A stretch of DNA of 64,000 nucleotides from NCBI GenBank assembly GCA_963402885.1, contig OY727096.1, forward strand, positions 6,820,001 to 6,884,000, in the 5' to 3' direction. This document shows, one piece after another, positions 19,548 to 32,100 of this stretch. The notes below the pieces were generated by a model. It searched no databases, was not told the origin of the DNA, and worked only from the letters and a program-made list of their open reading frames with translations. The position numbers and the translations under genes were made by a program. Source of the DNA: Antedon bifida (taxonomy: Eukaryota; Echinodermata; Crinoidea; Comatulida; Antedonidae). Position 1 is the stretch's first letter. Every line of letters starts with the position of its first letter.

Positions 19548-20163
19548 CATAAAATACTACAAAACATAAATTATTCTTGTTAAAATTATTTAAAAAGTTG
19601 TTCTTTTTCTGATTACAAGGCGTTGATTTTCAAAACTCTAAAATGTGCATAACTTATTACAATATTTTCTCAAATGGACGGACAAAAAAAATACTACACA
19701 ATTTCTTTCTTTCTTTTCTATAAACTCTTCTAATAAATAATAAAATGCTATATTAAGTTTCACATTTCTTATAGCAAGATAATAATAATAATACAAACGT
19801 ATACAACAAAACATAAATATATACGTGGTTCCAGGTTCATGACTTTGTAAGGATTTTGTAAGGTTTTCGAGCAAATCACTATTAACTTCTGTACAAAACT
19901 TGATTGCAGTTCTCCATTTCAAATATTACACAAACTCAACATTACCGTCATTGCGTAATCTGTTGCGTGTCCACCTTGGTACGCAAGACTTCCACACATT
20001 ATTACAAATTCCGTAGTCGGTTAGTAGGTCCGTATGGAACTTGCTAATCGGCTCACTGGATGTATTTTTTAACAGATCGTTCAGTGGCAAGTAAACTTGT
20101 GTAGACCCGAAGCTGCAGATTTGATTATTGGCGATTACAAACGTTTTACGTAATTTTTCATTG

Positions 20164-20192
20164 CTAGGTCGTCTGGTCGCGTTCGCCAACTT
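20164..20192 (-). CDS. Candidate terminal exon m21
   Basis: A strong polypyrimidine tract and acceptor (tttttttcttattag) are followed in the required phase 1 by [13 protein letters not shown]. The longer open frame here (to 19926) is in a different phase and cannot be joined from exon m20. Confidence 0.5.
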
Positions 20193-23100
20193 CTAATAAG
20201 AAAAAAATCAAATAATTAAACACATACAAAAACATTTAGTCGGGAAGAGAGGTCTCAACATGTAATGCAATGTACTTTTGAATGGTACTGAAGTTAGAGA
20301 CTAACTGACGTTGTGCAGTACAGAGCGCTACATATATATTAATATAGTAATAATATTCATCTGGTTTTGTACGTTACCTTGCTGGCAGTTATCTCCATCA
20401 TATCCTTGTGTGCAGACACAGGAATAGTCGGTACCATCATTAATGCAAACTCCCCCGTTGAGACATGGATTACTGCTACACGGATCTAGTACTGCATTAA
20501 TAAGAAATAACAATAAAAGTAGTAGTAGTAATATATATCCAATCTGCAGACAGTACTGTTTCGATCTTATTAGATCTCGTCAGTGCAGCTCAGGTTTCGA
20601 AGTGAAATGTACCGCAGAACTGGCACAATATATAGGCTGAGCCAGGTATGCGGGACATGGTACACTGATTATGAACACAAAATATTGTTTGGAGGTTTGC
20701 ATGGCGAAATTAAATGTTGATACAAAGTTTGCGATCAAAGCATATTGATCGAAACGTCGAGAAAGCTCAACAGTTCTTTTCAGAACTAATATACGTGGTG
20801 TACAGCAAACTTTATAGTAACAAGTAGTAATATAAATATCAAGTTGAAAGACATCCTAGAACACATATGGCATGACCCGAATATCATTAGACTATCTATG
20901 TACTGGTCGAATTAGCGTATAATATACTCATGGAAGAAAATTCTGTATTAATATAGTACCTGTGTCTTCACAACGTACACCCACATAACCCTGTGCGCAG
21001 CTACAGGCGAAACTTCCGGTTTCATTGTGGGTACAGTGACCTGAATGATGACATGGATTTGGAATACACGGGTTATCTGAAAATATTAATAGGAATAAAA
21101 TAAATATTGTTTGTAGTCATAGCAGTCATTAAAACCATTGATGGTTGTTGTAATTTCATTTATTCATTCATTCACATTTAGGCCTTGTATTTTTGTATTT
21201 AGTTGAACATGCCACTGCAAATAAATTAAAAATTGTTTACGAACCATGTTCACAATTTCTCCCATAATTCGATGGAAGGCATTCGCAATAGTAAGCACTG
21301 AAGAGACCAATCTTTTGTGATACACATGTAGCTTCGTTGAAACAAGGGTTTGATTGACATGGGTCAGCTGGATACAAATCTGATAAAAAAAAACAATGAT
21401 GTATGCATAAGCTGCCTGATATGAGATTAAGACGTTATACTATTTAAGGTTCTTGAGATCAACCTCCTAGGACCCATTAGTGCCGCTAAGGTTTTACGCT
21501 CGTAAAGTTCGCTATTATTTATCATTTACTACCACTTAATTAAACTATGGAAGAAGGAGGCTTCATATTAAAAACAATATTTCTAATGTTGCCTACTTAC
21601 CAATCTCACAGTAAGAACCAACATATCTTTCTGGACATATGCACTCGCTAGTATATGCATTTGGTATGCACGTACCACCATTTGAACAAGGGAAATCGTC
21701 ACATATACCTGGAATCAATAAGGTTCATCATGATAATAATATAACCAATTGACAGTAAAATGAAATTGACGCCTTATCACGGAGAAACGAAATGATATTC
21801 ATATACGAGTAATTATCACAGAAATTATAAGTATATTAAATAAGGAAATGTGTTTTTGGATTGAATCTATAAGTTCTAATTATTTATATTGCGTTATGCT
21901 ATTTATGAAGTTGCTTCAGAAGTTAACCCGGAGTTGCTATTTAAGCACAAGCTGTTCAGAAGGTAAGTCGGAGTCACCCTTTAAGCACAAGTACTTCAGA
22001 AGTTATACCCGGAGTTGCCCTTTAAGCACAGGTACTTCAGAAGTTATACCTGGAGTTGCCCTTTTAAGCACGAGTACTTCAAAAGTTTAACCCGGAGTTG
22101 CCCTTTAAGCACAAGTACTTCAGAGGTTTAACTCGGAGTTGCCCTTTAAGCAAAGGTACTTCAGAAGTTATACTTGGAGTTGCCCTCTAAGCACAAGTAC
22201 TTTAGACGTTAAACCAGGAGTTTCCCTTTAAGCACAAGTACTTCAGAAGTTAACTCCGGAGTTGCCCTTTAAGCACAAGTACACCAGATGTTAAACCTGG
22301 AGTTGCCCTTTAAACACAAGTACTTCATTTCATTTCAGAACATTTATTTCTCTTCTCTTTTCTATTAACATTGTTTGTAAAAAAACAATTTTAAATAAGA
22401 GAGGCGAACCCCAGAAAGTGTAAACTTGTGGTGGGCTGCCAAACAATAAAAAATATCAAAAAATCATTAAAAAAACCAAAGTAAACAAAAAAAACCGATT
22501 GAAAATATCAATGAAATTTGAATTAATATTATTTAGGATTCAGTGATTATATGTGGATAATAGATGCCTTTTTAGCTTAAAAGTGAAATGTTAAACCTAG
22601 AGTTGCCCTTTAAACACAGGTGCATCAGAAGTTAAAACTGGAGTTGCCCTTTAGGCACAAGTACTTCAGAAGTTTAACCCAGAGTTGCCCTTTAAGCACA
22701 AGTACTTCGGAAGTTTAACCCGGCGTCGCCCTTTAAGCACAAGTACTTCAGACGTTAAACCAGGAGTTGCCCTCTAAGCACAAGTACTTTAGACGTTAAA
22801 CCAGGAGTTGCCCTTTGAGCACAAGTACTTCAGAAGTTTAACTCCGGAGTTTCCTTTTAAGCAAAAGTACTTCAGAAGTTAAACCCGGAGTTACCCTTTA
22901 AGCACAAGCTCTTCATACGTTGAACCAAGAGTGTCACTTTAAGCACAAGTATGTCAGAAGTTAAACCTGGAGTTGCCCTTTAAACACAAGTACTTCAAAA
23001 GTTGAACCCGGAGTCACCTTTTAAGTCGTGGGAAACTTACTTTGCTCACAGTGTGTACCGTAGAACCCATCATCCATACATTCACATTCATATGATACGT

Positions 23101-26100
23101 AAAAGTTAGTGACGTCGGTGACACATAGACCCTGGTTTAGGCACGGAGACGACAGGCACGGGTCATTGTATTCTAAGAAAACAAAAAACAAAACATATAT
23201 TTATATTCTGCATATTGCCAACGTTCTTTGCTCGTACGCGTACGGATTGGATTATCCGTGTGTTCAAAACAAAAACGAAAATAGTGTACAGGGCTCGATT
23301 TCGTTGTTGTTGGGGACCCTTTTGTAAAAGATAGCTAATTCCTAATATAACTAAACCTAACCCTTCAAATAATCTCTGTCTCACTATAAAGAAAAAACAA
23401 GTTTCGAACCCCATATATCGACATGCAAAGTCCATAGTCTAATCAATTCGACTACACATACGGCTCGACGGAAGACATTTGTATTAGCGAATTGTTGCAT
23501 CACACCTTATGGATATGACTAATGAATATTCATGTTTATTTTCATGAGGGGTCCCCAACGAAAAGAAATATCGCGTACGGGACGCGGTACAACAATATTG
23601 GCGTGCGTGCATTATGTGTATCTGATAAACCCAGGTCCTGCATAGACAATTAAAAACAACATACCCAGTGTGCACAAGCTGCCGAAGTATCCTTCTTTAC
23701 ACTTGCATAAAGGATTACCTTCGAATTCGAAGCATATCCCACCATTTTGACACGTAACATTAGAACAAATATGATCTTCAATAAAATAAATGAAAACAAC
23801 TTAAATAACAAAACAGTATGTGCTTTTACATTTTTTCTCAATAGAATATAATAATCATCATTCAACAAACCATTATTATTTAGAATCATTATTGTAGTTT
23901 GGTATACATTTATTTATGGTTAATGGTAACTCTATCTGATTTGTTAATTGGAAAGTATGTCGGTAAGTACGTTTCGTGTCCAGTGTTTTCACTATACATC
24001 TATTTTCTTTGTTCGGTTACCAACAGCTGTATGAGTTATCTTTTTTACTTTAGCTGCTGTGATAATCGTTAATTGGACCTATTGGAAGCTGTACTACACC
24101 ATTACCTACCTGATTCAGTGCTGTTAACTGAATTAGACGGTGGTATACAGATTACAATATCGTTTGACTCGATCATGTGGTCACAGTACTGCTCGAACGT
24201 TGAAGAATTCATCGGCATCAGGTTAGGACAAGATACGCGAATCTGATTGCACAGAGACTTGCAGGCGGTCCTTGGTGCACCAATCAACGCGTTGCTTGGT
24301 ACACACTCGGGGTTTAAAACAGAACACAAGAAACGTTCGACATCTGGATGATCGCAGGCTGCAACGGATCTTTGGAATTGGTCTTCGACAGTGTCTTGAC
24401 CGGAATAATCTTGATCCGTGACGTCGGGGTTAGAGGTCAGATTGTACGGGAGCACATTAATGCAACTACTCATGACATCAGAACATATAGACGCATACAT
24501 ATCTTCGCCATTGCTTGCTTTAAGAGTAAAGTAAAATGTTACATTATCTATACACAATACAGTATTTCTAGTTATGTGAGTGGAGTCCCCGAAATAGATA
24601 TTATCAAGAGCTTCATGAGTATCATATCTACTACAACAAAATACAGCCATCGCCGTATCGTCAACATCAATCAGCAAAGTGTGTTAGTATAGTTACACAT
24701 GGAGGTATCTATATGAGTGAAATAACTTACATTCGCTACCTTCTTCAATTTCACACTGTTGTCCAATGAAGCCTTCTGGACATATGCACTTTGGAAGGTA
24801 ATCGTCTTCTTCACATGTGGCACCATTTAAGCACGTTGACGCCGTGCAGATAGATGGAGTGAAATCTACAAAAGACTATATTTGTTATGGTATGCCTGCT
24901 GCTAAAAACAGAGTTTAAAGAAATAGTAGACGCCGGTTTTACACTTAGAAAGGTGGATAGATTTTAGTTTACAGATTTAAGAAGCACGTTCCCCCTTAAG
25001 TAGACACAATTTGTTACTCGTCAGAGGCTATTTAAAAGATTGCTTATATCTCGTTATGTTCAATCAGAAATAAATGTTATTTTTAAAAAAAATTGTTAAA
25101 TTAAAAAAAAATTAAAATAACTTATATAAAACTTTCTAAACATATATCAATATGCCAGCTCACCAAATTCGACGTCACATATTTCACCGATATAACCTTC
25201 GAGACATTCGCACATGTAATATGCAAGTTCACCAGCACCATATGACGTGCATGAACCTCCGTTGAGGCACGGATTACTGGAGCAGAGATCAACTGTGAAA
25301 GTAAAACATTCTGTGTTAGTTTTGAGAGTGAAAGATTTGCTCCAATGCGATTATCTTAAAGCTTCTGTGGTCTAGTGGCAGGCGAGTCCAGGTTTGAAGT
25401 TTCGAAGATTTCCTCGTCATCACATTTTATTTCAGCAATAAAGGTAACACATTTTATGCAAATTAACAAATTGAAAGAACCAGATGTCTGCAACAAAATA
25501 CCTCTAAAATGTCTTTTTTTGAAATATCATTGTTAGAATATTCCTTTTTGCATTGTTGTAGAATGGACCAAACAAAGCCGCATTTATTATACAAATTATT
25601 TGATAACTCTATATTTTCTTACCAGTTTGTTCAATTTCCTGTGGTCCGATACAGACTTCTTCGTTATCACTTGGTAGTACCATACATATATAAAGCAGCG
25701 TATTGATAGCTTCATATGTCTCTTGTGTAAGTGGGTCAATCGTATCCGAACATGAATACAATACTTCTAAGCAATAATCACTATAAGAAATAACATTATT
25801 ACATTAACTTTTACATGATTACTTCATTGCCAAATGTCTGTTATGTTATGTTTCTTTTTGTGTTGAACACCTGCCAGCAGTCGTTTTTATATTTGTTAGT
25901 GTTTTTAAGCTCAAACGTATAGATATATGTATGTTATTAACATGTCAGCTTATAGGCATATTTGCATAGGACGATATAAGGACTACGTAGTGTCTACCAA
26001 CAGGTATACAATGTTTAAAACAGGCAGGAATGTGCGATACTCGGGGTACAGCAAAAGAAGCTGTAATGACGTCATAAGACCGGATGTAACGTCACATACA

Positions 26101-29100
26101 CGTAAATAACCTCGCTACTAAATACGGCTATACGGTACCATCTTCGAGACGTGATATGGCTGCCGGGATGGCTGCATCCGGTTTGAAATTAAAAAATCCG
26201 GCATGTCCCTGTAGTATATTCATGATAAATCCCAGCTCAATACTACAACGAATAAGGGAGGAGTAGTACTTTATAAATCGCACTTTTTACTCAATAGTGT
26301 CCAGATGGAGGAGAAGATGAGTGAGTCCTAGACTCGGGTACCCCGAGTAAAAACTGCCTCGTATTACATACCTACAAGCTGACCTTGGAAAGCCAGATTC
26401 CAAAGGGCACTCTGGACTAAATATTAAACATAGAAGACGATCGATGTTTTCATTACAACTTTGCAGAATGTTTCGGTAGTGTATGATTCGTTCACTGGCT
26501 TCTTCTGGCGAATCAACCACTCCATACGGATGATCCAGACCACTTGTGTTATACGGAACCTGCTGGCGACAAACGTCTAATGGAACTTGTAAACACATTG
26601 GGGGCGGTGTGTTCTCTTCATCTACATCACCCGAAAAAGAGAATTGTAATTTTTCGATAGTTATATATGATCTGTAACTATCTAATTATCATAGGTCTAG
26701 GCCTATTAATCACATACTATACGTATACATTAATATCATACTAACAGACAAAACAATCGAGTACAAGCTACCGTACTACGATACATACCAATGGTGATTT
26801 TCTCGCAGTTATAACCGCCGTATGGATATGGACAATTGCAGAAATAATCGTCATAGTACACTGTACAATTCCCGTCATTTTTGCATGGATTACTTATGCA
26901 AGGTTGCACTGACAGAGCTTGATGATAAATAAAAAACAATGATTAGTTTAACAATTAATAATTGTTAGTATAATAATCTCATAATGTAATGTGTTTTGAA
27001 ACAAATAGTAGAATTAACAAGGCGCGAAATTCAAATTCAATAGATGACACGAGTCGTCATACTAGTATTTGACATCACTGTAATTTGATAAAAGATACGG
27101 TTTCCCTAAAGTGCACCCCATAACAATTTGTAACTATACCTATTTCACAAAAAACGCCTAAATATCCATCAGGGCATTCGCATACAACGTTATACATTCC
27201 ATCCGCCCGGCACGTACCACCATTGTCGCACGTTTTAAAGTCGCACTCGCCTACAAAAACAAACGTTACAAATGCGTATTGAATGTAATGGGCCGATGAT
27301 GTTCTTGGTTGCCATTAATTTGCTATTATGATAATTTTCTTGGAATGTAAAGCTCTGTCTACACTAAGTTTATGTGACAAAAAATGTGATATGCCCATTA
27401 TGGACATGATACAATCTTATCATTACCATATTTGGACATGTATCGCTACCATATTTGGGCACATCACACCTTTTTTTGTCAAACTACTTTGATAGTGTAG
27501 ACGGAGCTTTAGGTAATATGGACAGAAGATAGACATAGGTAGATCAGCACAAAAAAGATTTATTTGACCCATTCTACTTAATTTAAGTTACTTGTGGCAT
27601 TAACCGAGATTCAGGGAATATACAAAATAAGAAGTATTTACTCTGGTCGCAAGCTAATCCAAAATAACCTTCGACGCATTGACACGTTGCAAAACCAGAA
27701 GCATCATCACACGAACCACCGTTTAAACAAGTTAAAGAGTCGCAATCGTCACCAAATACATCAGCTGAAAAAAAAATCACATTAGTAAAAATAGTGTTTC
27801 TGAGGTGTAATTGATTTTATTCGTATTAGTATATAGCCCAGGCTTATTTAACTACTTAAGTGTTTTCTCATCACATCACATGAAAAATGCATGTAGGCGT
27901 ACGTACGTAGTTTTACCGAGGTTGTTTCTCTTTGTTCGTCCGTTGTTTGCAACTGATTCTGCGTCGAAGCTATCGCTGTAGTAGACATGAATGTTGTCGG
28001 AAAAACATTTGCACTAGTTGTATCTTCTTGTACGGTAGTTACCTCAGTTGTTTTCGATATTGTTGTTTGCATTTTGGATGTTAATTCTTCCGTAGTTTGT
28101 TGCTGTGTTGTCGATTTTTCTGTCGTTATAGTTTCTGTAGTTACATGTGTTGTAGGAACAGTGGTTGTTATTGTTGTCAGGACTGTTGTAGGTTGTGTAG
28201 TTGCTAGATGTGTTGTTGTTACTATTTGTGTCGTCGTTACTGGTTGTGTTGTGGTTGGTTGTGTAGTTGTTGGTTGTGTTGTTGTTGGTTGTGTCGTTGT
28301 TGGTTGTGTCGTTGTTGGTCGTGTTGTTGTTGGCTGTGTCGTCGTCACTGGTCGTGTTGTTGGCTGTGTCGTTGCCACTGGTAGTGTTGTTGTTGGTCGT
28401 GTCGTTGTTGTTGGCTGTGTTGTTTTCACATACTGTGTCATTGTGTGTGTTGTAACTGGTTTGGTTGATCTCACCAGCTGAGGAGTCGTTTCAGCTCTGT
28501 GCGACGACACTGTTGTTGCCCGTGGTAATGGTCTTACTGGTGTGTTTGTTGACAGGGGTTCTTTTCTGTCAACCGATGATGTCGTAACAACGCCAACAGG
28601 TTCCCGTTGTGTAGTAGTCTGTACTTTATCTTTATCGTTTTCTGAGGAAGTCAACATAATTTTAAGATAAATTGAAATATATGTTTTGTCTTTTCTGATT
28701 TGCCGTTTGAAGAATTATTTAATAAAAACACCACACCACAACAGTGTGATAATGTAGGCCTAATGTACTGTGGAAATATGATTTATTTTTAGAAGAAAGA
28801 ATGTACCGTTTAAATCATTTTGTAGTCTGTAGGCCCAGTACATTATTATCATTACAGCATACTATTAGTTAATACTAACTTTTCTAGCATATACAAATGT
28901 CCCAAACGGCACCTCGTACAAGTATACAAGAATTAAAACAAGTCATCATACTTATATCAAGCTTGACTGATTCTGGATATAGCTGATATTCTCCTAGTTG
29001 GCCGTCTATCGTTTCTTGGTAAAATATCTCTATCGCTTGCTTCGTCTTTGGATACATATTACCATGTATTGAATTTTTACCAATTGGTTCTTTTATTAAC

Positions 29101-32100
29101 ATATCAAAGTAAACAACAACACTCCCAGGCCTGTATAGGAACATAAACAACATAATGTGTTAAAACCTGCCAAAGAAGCATTTTAAACGCCTTTTTCTAT
29201 CTTTAAAGGTGAACCTACATTTGTCAACGTAGGCCTATCTATAATTTATATCACAATTGTATGACAAAATAGGCAGGTGTTTACTGTTTGTAACATTACA
29301 CAGTTATGTATGACATAATAATATGCTTTCGATTTGTTAAGACTATAGGGTTATAAAATGTCCAATGTAGGCCTACCTACGTTAAAATAATTATCTTGAA
29401 TTACTTGTTCTAAGTCATCGCAAATCAAGACACCAACTAGTTCAAACTACACTCAAACTTAGAAAATATATCCATGCTCAAACAAGTATCGCATTGCTGA
29501 GCTTTGATTGTTTCCATTGCATCGCAAAAAGTAGATACTGTTGCGCATGTACGGTACACATTGACGCTTTTGATTAGCGCGAATAATTTGCCTCGTGTGA
29601 AACCGCGTTAAGTTGTAATGAAAGGCAAAATATTTGTTTTCTAACCTTAACTGGGTTACTGATGTTGACTCATAGTACTGCTTTACTAAACTATCTTTAT
29701 ACAAACTATCTACCTGCAAAAAATAAAGAAAAGTGGAATTAAATTTTTTGTATTATTCTTAAAGATATAATTATTGTACCCTTAAAAAAATTTATTTTGT
29801 TTAAATATGCCATTTAAATGCCACCAAATAGTGTTTATTCGGGACAATATTTCTTTATTAAAAAAAAAGATGAGCGAGTCATATTTAAGTAAAAATAACT
29901 CCCTCAATGTTTTGTATTTTCAAGTAACACTATGGAGCACATGTGTATTCAATCTGTAATGCACACACAGGCTAAATTATAAAGCAAACAAAAATGGTCA
30001 CATATTAATTTTACGCGCTGACCTAAAAGGTTGTAAAATTGGTAACATTGTTTTCAATATTAATTTATTAGAGTTTATCCAAAGAAAGTTTAAATTGCCA
30101 TATTTCCTTCTACAAACAACGTGTGAATATATCTAATTAAGTTTTGATTTTTGCCGCTGGCTCTTGAATGACCTTAACAACGATCGTCGGTAATACATTG
30201 TTGCCGTAACTCAAACCATATCTCTAACTTGACTTTCGCAACGCCTAAATTGGCGGGCTTTTACCCGTGGGCAATTGTAGCTCAACTATGATTATCTTAC
30301 GATAATAATCGAGGCTGTATTTGGTCAGGATTTAGGCCTACCATTGACCAAGGGAACCGTTTCCCATGGTTCATCAAGATATCTCAAGTATGTCCTTCAC
30401 GTGAGGCTTAATTGATTAAAGCGGAACCAAGGTGTAATTGTTTGAACAAAATGGCAATGTTTCGTTATTGCTTGTTTTTAAACAAAAGAAAATGTAGTGT
30501 CTGGATTTTCCTGACATGTATGGTCCGCATGCCCAATCACAGAAAGCCAATAAAAATGTGTCGTCTCAAATTTTGGTAAACCGTCACGAGTCCGCGAAGA
30601 CATAACTCGCCCAAGAATACATTGAAAATACTATTTTAATCACTTAATTTACTTATATATGTATTTAGGCGTTGCGAAAGGTATGGTTTGAGTTACGGCA
30701 ACAATGTATTACCGACGATCGAACGATGGTCAAGAGAGGATTTGAAAGGGCAAAGAATGAGGCTGACCAACCAGATGAGGATATCTACAGACTTGTATAT
30801 TCCAACAAAAGGATATGTGAAATTGTTGGAACATCTTCCTTGAGGGACTGCATATACAGTCAGTATATCCGATACGTTGGTCATGTCTGTAGGGGACCGA
30901 ATACATCAATTACAAAAAAGATGCTGTTTGCTGTTCCAACAAGACGGTACTATCGTAATCCGTGGATTAAAATCTCTCGTATTTTAAGTATGGAAATCAG
31001 GCAAGCCAAAGCCATTACACAATCGAAGATTTGGATTTGTGCTGAATAGGTTTTCGAAAAACGTAGAAGAGGAGGATCCCATATGTATGTATGTACGTAT
31101 CCCACCCCTCCTCCGACATTGGTAAATCTCCCCTAATATTTATCCATAGAACTTTCGTCCACATCATCAAACCCCATGGCGCCACCGCTGTTTGCATGAG
31201 CATGTTTTGTTTTATGTTTCTTACTGCTAAAACGAACTTCCTGGTGAGGTCCTCTTGTTCAGAATGTAACCTAGGGAATCTTACATCTAATCGTACTTCA
31301 CCGCCAACTAAAATTTCTTGTGTATCTGTAATTAAATAAAGTGAACAATAAGAAACAACAAATCACATATCATAAATACTAACTCATCACTTGAAAAGGG
31401 AAATTGTACTGGTTACCCATCCGAATTTTCATTAATTTAGGATACCACGACTTTTCTTTCTACACTCAAGTTGAAATTGAAACTGCATTTTGACTATAAT
31501 ATTGGTAAAAGATAATATTTTGGCACACATGGCGTTTCATCGTAATAGACTACGGTAGCAGTTACTGTAGCTTAAAATTCAGACAAAAATCGAAACGTCG
31601 ACTATAGGTGGACATAACGAAGATAATACCTACATACTTTGGGGATGTAACTGAAATTGTACATAAATTGGGAATAAGCACAACAAATACAATTTGAGTG
31701 GGGTATGATATTGTTCAGGTGACCATTGCATAGCATATCTGTCATCTTCTACTGCGGGCGTCGTACAAATTGATACCGCGAGGATATTTATTTCCTCAGA
31801 AAGTATGTAAATACATTAATAAAACTAACAAATTAATTCAAATTTAAAGACAACTTATGATCGATGATGCTGCTATCGGATAATACTCCATACACTTCTC
31901 ACAAAATAAAAACCTCGACCCCGTAGGGGTCTGGTTAGATTTCAATTCTACTACAATATATCATTCTATATATAAGGGCCTAATAACTTAATTTTTATCT
32001 AGTTGAGCAAATTTAAATGATTATTAAGCGGTTTAGATCAACGTGTAATTCAATGCCATGGCATCAAAGAATATTCCTCTGTGTACATGCACGATCATCG

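Noticed and set aside
19638..19922. Minus-strand open frame of 94 codons
   Set aside because: It lies in the presumed 3' UTR, ends in low-complexity sequence and has no recognisable domain.
19926..20189. Minus-strand open frame of 87 codons after EGF 11
   Set aside because: A TAG sits immediately before it in that frame, and it cannot be joined in phase from exon m20. The same acceptor used in the correct phase gives the short tail instead. I recognise no domain in it.
21905..23028. CRISPR-like array
   Set aside because: The repeats are directly adjacent and imperfect with no unique spacers, in an animal intron; it is a minisatellite.
24348..24692. 114-codon plus-strand open frame
   Set aside because: It is antisense to Frizzled CRD 2.
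27987..28481. 164-codon plus-strand Val/Cys-rich open frame
   Set aside because: It is the antisense reading of the Thr-rich mucin exon repeats.
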